Part shown: piece after piece, positions 6,662-13,588 of the stretch
Position numbering within the stretch: position 1 is the stretch's first letter
Layout: each line of letters opens with the position of its first letter
DNA from: CAYTWW01 sp043801855
GTDB taxonomy: Archaea; Nanobdellota; Nanobdellia; Woesearchaeales; GW2011-AR15
NCBI GenBank assembly: GCA_043801855.1
Contig: JAZDLQ010000055.1
Coordinates: 1 to 22,834 of the forward strand
Length of the DNA: 22,834 bases
Direction: 5' to 3'
Program-made: the position numbers and the translations under genes
Notes under the pieces: generated by a model
Database searches by the model: none
Told to the model about the DNA's origin: nothing
Seen by the model: only the letters and a program-made list of their open reading frames with translations

Positions 6662-6943
6662 TTAGCTGCAGATAGCTTCACACTTGCCTTTAGCACATCT
6701 GACATCTGGGCATCGCATGCAATCATATATGCAATCACTGACATAAAATTTAAGTTTATTTTCCAGTTTTTCTGCTTCAGCCTTATTAACAGTAATGCTG
6801 CATCCAAAAGGACAATGATTTCCAATGTTAATGCAGTCCGAACCAACTGAACAGTAATTTGCTTTTTCTATCTCTTTTTTCATCTGGCTTTCACTTGTGC
6901 AGCCTACAAGCAAGATTATTAATAGCAATAATATTTTTTTCAT
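6662..6943 (-). CDS. Small Cys-rich lipoprotein, function unknown
   Basis: This 93-residue protein begins MKKILLLLIILLVGCTSES, a lipoprotein signal with lipobox LVGC (C15). The mature part is rich in Cys. It starts CSVGSDCINIGNHCPFGC and ends with a second cluster around CIYDCMRCPDVRCAKGKCEAIC, suggesting a disulfide-tied or metal-binding extracellular domain. A middle helix is rich in Lys and Glu. I recognise no named family. It is divergent from the thymidylate-synthase-like gene and shares a palindromic promoter region with it; the kinase gene follows 33 nt downstream. Confidence 0.75.
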   Translation of the reverse strand: MKKILLLLIILLVGCTSESQMKKEIEKANYCSVGSDCINIGNHCPFGCSITVNKAEAEKLENKLKFYVSDCIYDCMRCPDVRCAKGKCEAICS

Positions 6944-6966
6944 ATCAAAACTAGATTTTAATAATT

Positions 6967-6984
6967 AATAAAAATGTTTTTATT
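6967..6984. promoter_or_regulatory. Palindromic divergent core promoter
   Basis: AATAAAAA (6967-6974) and TTTTTATT (6977-6984) are exact inverted copies with a 2-nt gap. One arm lies 30 nt before the ATG at 7007 on the + strand and the other 31 nt before the ATG at 6943 on the minus strand, the distance seen for TATA boxes elsewhere here. A single symmetrical element may thus serve both genes. Confidence 0.45.
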
Positions 6985-7006
6985 GCTAAGCTATTTCTGA
7001 TTTATC

Positions 7007-8365
7007 ATGAAGCCAGTAACAATAGGCAAAGATCATTTTTTAAAAAGAGACATAAAAAAGATGCATTATTCTCCTGATGAGATACCAAAAGTTCAGCTGT
7101 TTTCAAGTTCAGATGTAATAATGGGAAACCCCTCATCTAATCTTGCTATAGGAATTGTCTATACTTGGAAAGAAGATAGGCCACCAACTGAAGTTAGCGA
7201 ATTTGTCCAGAAGATATCAAACTATGCTGCAATGACAGGCTACTGGAGAACAACAAACGGAGCTAAATATGTTTTTGCAAATATTTTAGCAAACCCAAAT
7301 ATCAATAAATTGATTCTTCTTGTATTCCAATATAAAGATAATGGCCATCTCCTAGTAGATGCTCTTTCTAATTTCTGGGAAAAAGGTTTAGATGAAAATA
7401 ATATAATAAAAAATTCAAAAGCGCCAAACCCTAAGTTTGAGCAGGTAACAGATGACGGCTTAGCTAGGATAAAAAAGCAGTGCGATTTATTGGTGATTAG
7501 AAAAATTGCTAAATCAGACTTTCCTGAAATTGAAAAAATATTAAACCATGCGATTGACTATCCTACAAACAATCTTGCATTACAAAAGATAAAACTTGAT
7601 TATTCATTCAGTAGCTCAGTAATTAAAAACAACCTTCTATATGACGATGGCGCAAGATTTGATTTGCCGCTTTATATGGACTTATCAACAAGTGCTAAAA
7701 AAATTGTATTTGAAAAAAAAGAGATAAGCAAGACATTAGGCCAGGGTGTCCAGGCAGACAATCTTGAAGATGCGCTTGATATGATAGCAACTTTCGTTTT
7801 TCAAAATGGCACAATGCTAAGCGACCAGAGAAATATTATCACATGCGAAAATCGGACTCTTACCCTTACAATAAATAATCCTCTTGAAAAAATCCCTGCT
7901 GGATTCTCAAAAGAATACATAAAAAAATATGTCGAAGAATTTATGGAAGGCAAAGGCAGTTCGCTTGATGAATTTGTCTATACTTACCATGACAGGATAT
8001 TTGTAAAATGGGGGAATCAGGCTGAAAAAATCGTCGAGTTATTGAAACGCGCGCCTAACACAAGAAGAGCTTTGATTTCACTATGGGACCAAAGGAGCGA
8101 TGTAGGCAATTCAAATGCACCATGCCTGATATTTCTATGGTTTGCGATACGCGATAATGTGCTTGAAGTGCACGCAGTATACCGAAGCCATCATCTTGCA
8201 ACTGTAACCAAAGACGGCAAAATTATGGAAGGAGAAGGAGCATTAGTTCCTAACCTTTATGCTATTGCAACACTTCAAAAAGAGATTGCAAAAAAAATAG
8301 AGGTGAAGCCTGGTCCGCTTGTCCTGACAGACCTTTCAGGGCATGTATATGTAAGTGAAGTATAA
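7007..8365 (+). CDS. MtrA-like domain fused to archaeal thymidylate synthase-like domain
   Basis: This 452-residue protein has two parts. Residues 40-165 resemble MtrA, the corrinoid subunit A of tetrahydromethanopterin methyltransferase (DUF4346-like): NPSSNLAIGIV, ANILANPNINKLILLV, GHLLVDALSNFWEKGLDENN. Residues 200-452 resemble thymidylate synthase of the methanogen type. R353-R354 correspond to the paired phosphate-binding arginines, and NAPC with C373 to the nucleophile. IRDNVLEVHAVYRS (381-394) gives the Arg-Ser, PNLYAI (N416) the dUMP-contact Asn, and GHVYVS (H446, Y448) the C-terminal contacts. The usual Asp after RS-x is absent (RSHH), and an insertion of about ten residues precedes PNLY. 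The likely reaction is dUMP to dTMP with a pterin one-carbon donor. Neighbouring deaminase, tmk and dut genes agree. A TATA-like element lies 30 nt upstream. Confidence 0.8.
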   Translation: MKPVTIGKDHFLKRDIKKMHYSPDEIPKVQLFSSSDVIMGNPSSNLAIGIVYTWKEDRPPTEVSEFVQKISNYAAMTGYWRTTNGAKYVFANILANPNINKLILLVFQYKDNGHLLVDALSNFWEKGLDENNIIKNSKAPNPKFEQVTDDGLARIKKQCDLLVIRKIAKSDFPEIEKILNHAIDYPTNNLALQKIKLDYSFSSSVIKNNLLYDDGARFDLPLYMDLSTSAKKIVFEKKEISKTLGQGVQADNLEDALDMIATFVFQNGTMLSDQRNIITCENRTLTLTINNPLEKIPAGFSKEYIKKYVEEFMEGKGSSLDEFVYTYHDRIFVKWGNQAEKIVELLKRAPNTRRALISLWDQRSDVGNSNAPCLIFLWFAIRDNVLEVHAVYRSHHLATVTKDGKIMEGEGALVPNLYAIATLQKEIAKKIEVKPGPLVLTDLSGHVYVSEV

Positions 8366-8374
8366 AATTAATCA

Positions 8375-9121
8375 TTATTTTCTTTTTCCCTCTATTAAAT
8401 CTTTCAAATTACTTACGGCAGAAAATACTGAGAAAATAATTGCTGATAATATTGCCAAGAAAGTTGGAATTTTTTGGTTTTGTAAATCAACATAATGTTC
8501 ATAATCAAACACTCTTGATTGTACGGACCATTCATATGCCATATAATACTTTGAAGAAGACTTCTCATAAACCCAAACATCGATAAAATAAGTTTGGTAT
8601 GATGCATCATCTAAATGGATTTCGTAAATTATTGTGTTATTTTCATTTACTGGAAGTTTTTTATTCTCAATTGTCGTTGTTCCGTTTTCAATTTTTTTAA
8701 CATTAATTGAATCAAGTATTAATGATGAATTTGAGGTATAGTTCACATTAACAAAACATGTTACAATATCATTTTTAACATAATTTATGAAGTGATTATT
8801 ACTGTAACACCGGTTTGTGACAATAATGATACTATTATCAATAAATTCATTTGCATTTTGAGTTGGTTCTAAAGAAAAATATAAAGGTAAATCTCTCTTA
8901 TATATCGGATTTAAAAAATTTATACTAAGAACCAATAATAAAACAAGTAAGTAAATTGCAAAGAAAATGTAAAAATTACATTTATTTTTGAGAAAGGAAT
9001 AAATTTTTTTGTCTATTTTTTCCATTAATTGTTGCACGTAGTATTTGATATAATAAAAGCAAATGAAAAAAAAAGTGACAAAAAAAAAAAATTGAGTTAA
9101 AGTTAGGAATATCCAATCCAT
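8375..9121 (-). CDS. Membrane protein, probably the C-terminal part of a split gene
   Basis: This 248-residue frame holds hydrophobic helices at about 4-28, 50-70 and 222-240. Between the last two lies an Asn/Thr-rich extracellular region (75-215) of beta-type sequence with C104 and C121. The C-terminus is KRK-rich and cytoplasmic. There is no TATA box or Shine-Dalgarno before ATG 9121. Deleting one T from the 12-T run (9080-9091) joins this frame to the 129-residue frame that starts at 9371, giving one protein of about 331 residues with matching helix-loop-helix units. I recognise no family. Base composition is even more AT-rich than its neighbours, as in a locally acquired or fast-evolving gene. 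It converges on the thymidylate-synthase-like gene. Confidence 0.6.
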   Translation of the reverse strand: MDWIFLTLTQFFFFVTFFFICFYYIKYYVQQLMEKIDKKIYSFLKNKCNFYIFFAIYLLVLLLVLSINFLNPIYKRDLPLYFSLEPTQNANEFIDNSIIIVTNRCYSNNHFINYVKNDIVTCFVNVNYTSNSSLILDSINVKKIENGTTTIENKKLPVNENNTIIYEIHLDDASYQTYFIDVWVYEKSSSKYYMAYEWSVQSRVFDYEHYVDLQNQKIPTFLAILSAIIFSVFSAVSNLKDLIEGKRK

Positions 9122-9371
9122 AGGTATTGAAAGAGGTAGTGAAAAAGGTTCTTAAAAAAACATTAAAAAAAATGTAAACAAAAATTACAAAAACACAAAA
9201 TAAAAAAAATGCAAACGCAGCTTTAATTAAATTTAATGTATTTTTTTGTAATAAAAACAAAATAATTTTTTGAATTACTGTGTTAAATTGAGTTATAAGC
9301 TTTGATATTGAACTTTTAAAATTTTTAAAAATACTTAACAAATTATCTTTATTTTTAGATTTGTTACTCAT
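8982..9371 (-). CDS. N-terminal part of the split membrane protein
   Basis: This 129-residue frame begins MSNKSKNKDNLLSIFKNF, an amphipathic Lys-rich N-terminus, then a strong transmembrane helix at about 52-72. After residue 98 it runs into a Phe/His tract produced by the 12-T homopolymer and ends out of frame with the downstream 248-residue frame, overlapping it by 140 nt. On the minus strand a good TATA element (TTTATATAAATA) lies about 30 nt before this ATG, so transcription most likely starts here. I read both frames as one gene interrupted, or switchable, at the homopolymer. Confidence 0.5.
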   Translation of the reverse strand: MSNKSKNKDNLLSIFKNFKSSISKLITQFNTVIQKIILFLLQKNTLNLIKAAFAFFLFCVFVIFVYIFFNVFLRTFFTTSFNTYGLDIPNFNSIFFFCHFFFHLLLLYQILRATINGKNRQKNLFLSQK

Positions 9372-9478
9372 AGTTATTCAGTTTTATATTTATTTATATA
9401 AAAAACTAATTAAAAAATACAAGTTTTTGTCATTACAAAACCAACATCATTTTATAATCGTTTAATATTCTTAATGCA

Positions 9479-10153
9479 ATGACAGGTAAGCTTATCGTTA
9501 TTGATGGCACTGATTCTTCAGGCAAAAATACACAGGCGCAGATCCTCTTAGAGCATTTAAGAGAAAAAAAAATAGCATCTGAAAAAGCAGATTTTCCGCA
9601 GTATTACACAGGATATTATGGAAAGATGGTTGCAAGATACTTAAATGGAGAATTCGGAACAGTAAAAACTGTCTCTCCTTATTTCTCATCTTTGTTATAT
9701 GCGCTTGACAGGCTTGAAGCCAAAAAAAAGCTTGACAATTGGCTTTCAAAAGATATTTTTGTAGTATCAAACAGATATGTAAGTTCAAATGAAGCGTATG
9801 GAGCGGCAAGGTTTGATAGCGAACCTGAAAAAGAAGAATTCCTATCATGGCTTGCTGACCTCGAGTACAACCAGAACAAAATGCCAAAACCTGATGTTAT
9901 AATTTTCCTTTACGTCCCGCTTGAGATTACAAAAGAGTGGATTAAAACAAAAGAAAAGCGCGAATACCTTGAAGGAAAGAAAAAAGACCTTCATGAAAAA
10001 AACACAGAGTACCTAAAAAAAGTAGAAGAAGAATATCTGGCTCTTGCAAAAAAAAATAAATGGATAAAAATAGACTGCGTTGAAAAAGGAAATATTCTTT
10101 CAAAAGAACAAATCGCTGAGAAGATATGGAGTTATATCCTGCCTAATCTTTAG
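9479..10153 (+). CDS. tmk: Thymidylate kinase
   Basis: This 224-residue dTMP kinase has the P-loop GTDSSGKN (10-17), the DR motif YALDRLEAK, and NRYVSSNEAYGAAR, the segment that holds the TMP-binding and catalytic Arg. A lid region rich in Lys and Glu runs EKREYLEGKKKDLHEKN. The product converts dTMP to dTDP, the step after the thymidylate-synthase-like protein encoded upstream. Length is near the family norm. A TATA-like TTTTATAA lies 29 nt before the ATG, and there is no Shine-Dalgarno, so it appears leaderless and separately transcribed. Its last 11 nt overlap a small convergent gene. Confidence 0.92.
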   Translation: MTGKLIVIDGTDSSGKNTQAQILLEHLREKKIASEKADFPQYYTGYYGKMVARYLNGEFGTVKTVSPYFSSLLYALDRLEAKKKLDNWLSKDIFVVSNRYVSSNEAYGAARFDSEPEKEEFLSWLADLEYNQNKMPKPDVIIFLYVPLEITKEWIKTKEKREYLEGKKKDLHEKNTEYLKKVEEEYLALAKKNKWIKIDCVEKGNILSKEQIAEKIWSYILPNL

Positions 10154-10295
10154 GTGTGAATAATTTGCACTTATGGCAGTTTGCAATCTTATCTATCTGT
10201 GTCTCAAGTATCCGCTGAAAATTCTGGCAGTAGGTGTCCAACTTAAACGGACATTTTTCAAATTTTTCTTCAACTGCATCTATATTTAGTGGCAT
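10143..10295 (-). CDS. Small four-cysteine protein
   Basis: This 50-residue protein, MPLNIDAVEEKFEKCPFK onward, has cysteines in KCPFKLDTYC and CHKC, a CX6C...CxxC set that could bind zinc. I chose ATG 10293-10295 rather than the longer frame because a clear TATA element (TTTATAAAT, 10325 to 10317) lies 30 nt before it, and the extra N-terminus (MAYFLIINYY...) is promoter sequence. The stop codon lies inside the end of tmk on the other strand. No family is recognised. Confidence 0.6.
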   Translation of the reverse strand: MPLNIDAVEEKFEKCPFKLDTYCQNFQRILETQIDKIANCHKCKLFTPKD

Positions 10296-10389
10296 AATTT
10301 GTTTAATACAAGTGATATTTATAAAGTTTGTGGTTTTAATTACTAAATAGTAGTTAATTATTAAGAAATAAGCCATGGATTTCGAAACA

Positions 10390-10419
10390 TTTAAATATAA
10401 TATTAAGTTATTAATATTA
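10390..10419 (+). promoter_or_regulatory. TATA box with adjoining 22-bp palindromic operator
   Basis: TTTAAATA (10390-10397) is followed at once by TAATATTAA, GTTA, TTAATATTA (10398-10419), a perfect 9-bp inverted repeat with a 4-nt centre. It ends 23 nt before the ATG of the ATPase gene, about where transcription should start. A dimeric repressor bound here would block initiation. Confidence 0.55.
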
Positions 10420-10442
10420 CAACATTATCATGTTAATATAAA

Positions 10443-11852
10443 ATGGAAAACAGAGAATTTTACGATAGAAAGCAAGAATTGAAATTATTGAAAGATGAAT
10501 TGGCAAGTTTGCAGACTGGAAAAATGTTTGTTGTTTATGGAAGAAGAAGGGTTGGCAAAACTGAGCTGATAAGACAATTCATAAAGCCATTATCAAACAA
10601 TAAGCTCTATTTTTATGTTGATCTGGTAGAGAAACAAGGAATACTTGACTCATTATCAAAAGTAGTTCAAGAACAATTAGGCGAAACCAGAAGGTTTGCG
10701 GATTTTAGTGATTTCCTAAACTTGATTTACGAAAAATCTGATGATGGTTTTGTTCTGGTCATTGATGAATTCCAAAGATTCCTGGAGGTTGCGCCGCAAT
10801 ATATTACAGGATTGCAGAATTTTTGGGATCAGAAACTCAAAGACAAAAAAATTCTATTACTTCTTGTAGGGTCATCAATAGGCATGATGCAGAAGATAAC
10901 AAACAGCAAAGCAGGAGCCTTATATGGCCGGGCAACCAGAATCAAGATTTCACCATTTAAATATTCTGATTTTAGGCTGATGTTCAAAGAATTAAGCGAA
11001 GAAGAAAAAGTTACCACTTATGCAGTATTTGGCGGAACTCCATATTATCTTGAAAAAGTCAAAAAAACTGAGGGCAATATACACAAAAAAATCTATGAAT
11101 TATTGTTAAAAAGAGGCGCTGAACTATTCGAAGAGCCAAAGAATCTGCTTGAGTATGAAAATGTACGGATACATTCAAAATACAATTCAATATTGCAGGC
11201 AGCTTCAGCAGGCAAAGAGAATATCAAAGAGATAGCTGATTTTACAGGCATAGATGCAAATACCATGCCTGCGTATATAAAACGCCTGGATGAACTCTTA
11301 GAATTACTTGGAAAAAAAGACCCGCTTTTAGGCAAGGAAAGGCTTGGACGTTATAGATTGAAAGATAATTTTTTTAGTTTTTGGTATAGGTTTATCTTCC
11401 CAAGCCAAACAGCGATTAATATAGGCAACATCAAAATAGTTGAGGAAGAAATAAAAGAAAATCTTAATGCGTATGTAGGCCGTGTTTTTGAGGAGATATG
11501 CAAAGACCTGCTTATCCAATACATAAATAAGGAGCTAGATTCCTATACACTGGATTTTGAAGATATCGGCACATGGTGGAACAGGACAGGAGAGGAAATA
11601 GATATAGTTGCCTACAACAAAAAATCGCGGAAAATCCTTGTTGGCGAAGTGAAATGGACAAATAAGCTAGTGGACATAGATGTTGTAGATAACCTGATAA
11701 GGAAATCACGCTTGATTAATTTTGCAGGCGAATACAAATTCCTGTTCATATCAAAAAACGGTTTTTCTGATAAAGCGCTTTCAAGGATAAAAGAGATAAA
11801 CGGAATAAGCTTGACGTTAAATGATATTTCAAAAATGCTTGATGGGATTTAA
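10443..11852 (+). CDS. Archaeal ATPase with DUF234-like nuclease-fold tail
   Basis: This 469-residue protein belongs to the archaeal ATPase family common in mobile or accessory regions. Walker A is GRRRVGKT (33-40), Walker B VLVIDEF (104-110), and the sensor strand is LLVGSS (140-145). A winged-helix region follows at about 245-290 (KEIADFTGIDANTMPAYIKRL). The C-terminus is the DUF234-like part with a PD-(D/E)XK layout: E350, D387 in GEEIDIVA, then E402 and K404 in GEVKW, so a nuclease active site looks intact. The start ATG follows the palindromic promoter. The gene stands alone between tmk and a decayed stretch. Members are thought to act in DNA processing, defence or toxin-like roles; the target is unknown. 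Confidence 0.85.
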   Translation: MENREFYDRKQELKLLKDELASLQTGKMFVVYGRRRVGKTELIRQFIKPLSNNKLYFYVDLVEKQGILDSLSKVVQEQLGETRRFADFSDFLNLIYEKSDDGFVLVIDEFQRFLEVAPQYITGLQNFWDQKLKDKKILLLLVGSSIGMMQKITNSKAGALYGRATRIKISPFKYSDFRLMFKELSEEEKVTTYAVFGGTPYYLEKVKKTEGNIHKKIYELLLKRGAELFEEPKNLLEYENVRIHSKYNSILQAASAGKENIKEIADFTGIDANTMPAYIKRLDELLELLGKKDPLLGKERLGRYRLKDNFFSFWYRFIFPSQTAINIGNIKIVEEEIKENLNAYVGRVFEEICKDLLIQYINKELDSYTLDFEDIGTWWNRTGEEIDIVAYNKKSRKILVGEVKWTNKLVDIDVVDNLIRKSRLINFAGEYKFLFISKNGFSDKALSRIKEINGISLTLNDISKMLDGI

Positions 11853-11883
11853 GCTGTAATAAAATGTTCTCTTAATCATTATT

Positions 11884-12102
11884 TTACAGAATCTGGATCT
11901 TAAATCTTTTTTCAAGATCAGCTAACAGCTCTTTGCTGGCTTTCTCTTTGACTTTCTTATTCTGTTCATCAGTTGTCTTTTTTGTTGATTTTCCATTATA
12001 CTTCAGGAATTCATTAACTAATTCTTCCCTGGCAAGGCTGGCAAGCTTATCTCTGACAGCTTCCCTGATAAATTCAGTCCATGAAATATCTAAAAATTTT
12101 GG
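11884..12102 (-). pseudogene. Remnant of a VapB-like antitoxin, N-terminus lost
   Basis: Read on the minus strand, an open frame encodes PKFLDISWTEFIREAVRDKL followed by a Lys/Glu-rich tail ending FKIQIL. The SWTEFIREAVRDKL helix is typical of ribbon-helix-helix/VapB-type archaeal antitoxins. The frame is cut by TAA at 12103-12105 just before the homologous part begins. There is no ATG or GTG in the frame, and only 27 nt separate that stop from the HNH gene end, so the N-terminal strand is missing. No PIN-domain toxin partner lies next to it. Confidence 0.5.
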
Positions 12103-12132
12103 TTATCCTGAATAACTGATGCCTATTTTTTA

Positions 12133-12429
12133 TTAATTGCGTAGCTTCTTAATAACTTCTTTTGGAAAATCTTTATCACTTAATCCGATTTTTCTAAGCT
12201 CTTCAATACCAGACATCCAATCACCATATGTTATTCTTGCATGCTTAAGTTTCTTATGATTATCGTGAGATAATTCAATTAGATTCCATATCTCATTATT
12301 ATAATGATTTGCATCGATATGATGTATCTCGTTGCTCTCATCAAATTGACCATAAAATGATCTATAAATATATCTATGAAGAAATTCATTATCGCTTTTA
12401 AACCGAAGATATTCTTTTTCGATATCCAA
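12133..12429 (-). CDS. HNH endonuclease domain, probably part of a broken gene
   Basis: This 98-residue frame holds an HNH core: EIHHIDANHYNNEIWNLIEL, then SHDNHKKLKHA, matching the HHIDxNxxNNxxxNLIxL...H pattern of HNH nucleases. The only near start is TTG 12427-12429 without a Shine-Dalgarno. The open frame reaches back to 12495 with coiled-coil-like sequence (FEYKQKLLLKKYNERYG) and no ATG. Adding one T at the run 12490-12494 joins it to LSKELIKQQNEF, which is separated only by a TAA (12528-12530) from the end of the upstream membrane coiled-coil gene. So the nuclease may once have been the tail of that protein. Downstream is the antitoxin remnant. Confidence 0.6.
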   Translation of the reverse strand: MDIEKEYLRFKSDNEFLHRYIYRSFYGQFDESNEIHHIDANHYNNEIWNLIELSHDNHKKLKHARITYGDWMSGIEELRKIGLSDKDFPKEVIKKLRN

Positions 12430-12527
12430 GTATATTTTGTTGCCGTATCTCTCATTGTATTTTTTAAGTAATAATTTTTGCTTATATTCAAAAATTCATT
12501 TTGCTGTTTTATTAGTTCTTTTGAAAG

Positions 12528-13553
12528 TTAGGATAATCGATTGGATTCTTCCTTTGTTTTATGTTCCTTTGATTTTAACTCATCAATTTCTATATTCTTT
12601 TGCTCAATATCATATCTGTTTTTTTTCAATTCTGCTTCAATTTTTTGTATATCTAATTTTTTACTATTATTTGTATAAAAGAGATAAATAAAAAATCCGA
12701 TAATTAGAAGAAAGATAATGCTGATTCCAGAGATTAAATAAAATTTAGTTTGCTCCCTTTTTTCATTCTCTAATTGAGCCAATTGCAGCCTTTTTTCATT
12801 TTCCAGTTGTGCTGGAGATTTTGCACACAAACCAGTATCATTGCTTATATAACCTGTTTGACATTCGTCTGGAAGATTGCATTTAGGCTTATTATCTAAT
12901 TGAATAACACCATTCTTAACACACCTCTTATTATCATCACATTGAATCTCATCAGCGGTACATTTGCAATCCTTGTTAAAGCAAATAATGGAATTACTGC
13001 AATAACCCTCAATACAAAATCCACCGCCACATTCATTTGGCGAGTTGCAGGATTCTCCATCATTTTTACCGCCATCGCATATTGTCTGATATTCTTTTAT
13101 ATCTGTTGGTTTTACCTTAACACCATCAGTTTCTTTATATTGAATATCATATTGTTCAGTAAACCTAAAATCCCTGCACCATTTACTCTCTGTCGTTTTG
13201 ATAACATCTAAATCGATAAAAGAAGCCTTTGGGACTAATATTTCAAAACTACGCATACTATTAAGCCCAGGAGAATATTCGGTGCACCATTGAGCTTTTT
13301 TAATATTTATGTTAATATTTAAGTTGATTAAAATATCAACATCATTGCGGTTAATTATCTTTAAGGGTGCGCCATATCCGTCATTAATAGTACTAAATTC
13401 AAGAGTAACCTCTTTTAACTCATTACCATAATTATCAAAAGGTAGGAATTTCGTCTCTGTTGATATCACTATGTCCTTAGTATATTGGCAATCCAAAGAA
13501 AAAACCATTGGTATTAATAATATGAGCAAAAAAAGTATAATATTTTGTTTCAT
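12528..13553 (-). CDS. Secreted Cys-rich, membrane-anchored coiled-coil protein
   Basis: This 341-residue protein has a signal peptide (1-19, MKQNIILFLLILLIPMVFS) and a beta-type ectodomain (20-155). A Cys-rich region (159-243) contains CDGGKNDGESCNSPNECGGG-like repeats seen in archaeal and eukaryotic extracellular proteins. A repeat of AQLENEKR (249-255 and 259-266) follows, then one transmembrane helix (272-292) and a cytoplasmic coiled coil (300-341). The topology places the Cys-rich domain outside and the coiled coil inside. It ends at TAA 12528 within the coiled coil, and the following sequence keeps encoding coiled coil, so it may be truncated from a longer protein that ended in an HNH domain. 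The family is unknown to me. Confidence 0.75.
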   Translation of the reverse strand: MKQNIILFLLILLIPMVFSLDCQYTKDIVISTETKFLPFDNYGNELKEVTLEFSTINDGYGAPLKIINRNDVDILINLNININIKKAQWCTEYSPGLNSMRSFEILVPKASFIDLDVIKTTESKWCRDFRFTEQYDIQYKETDGVKVKPTDIKEYQTICDGGKNDGESCNSPNECGGGFCIEGYCSNSIICFNKDCKCTADEIQCDDNKRCVKNGVIQLDNKPKCNLPDECQTGYISNDTGLCAKSPAQLENEKRLQLAQLENEKREQTKFYLISGISIIFLLIIGFFIYLFYTNNSKKLDIQKIEAELKKNRYDIEQKNIEIDELKSKEHKTKEESNRLS

Positions 13554-13588
13554 GCTGCTATTATTTTTGTTAAGTTTTTAATTTTTAA

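Noticed and set aside
11933..12115. 60-residue + strand frame
   Set aside because: It is antisense to the antitoxin remnant, whose helix motif is recognisable; the + frame is hydrophobic shadow sequence.
12279..12491. 70-residue minus frame overlapping the HNH gene
   Set aside because: Only its beginning continues the coiled coil (before a likely frameshift); the rest is a shadow of the HNH frame.
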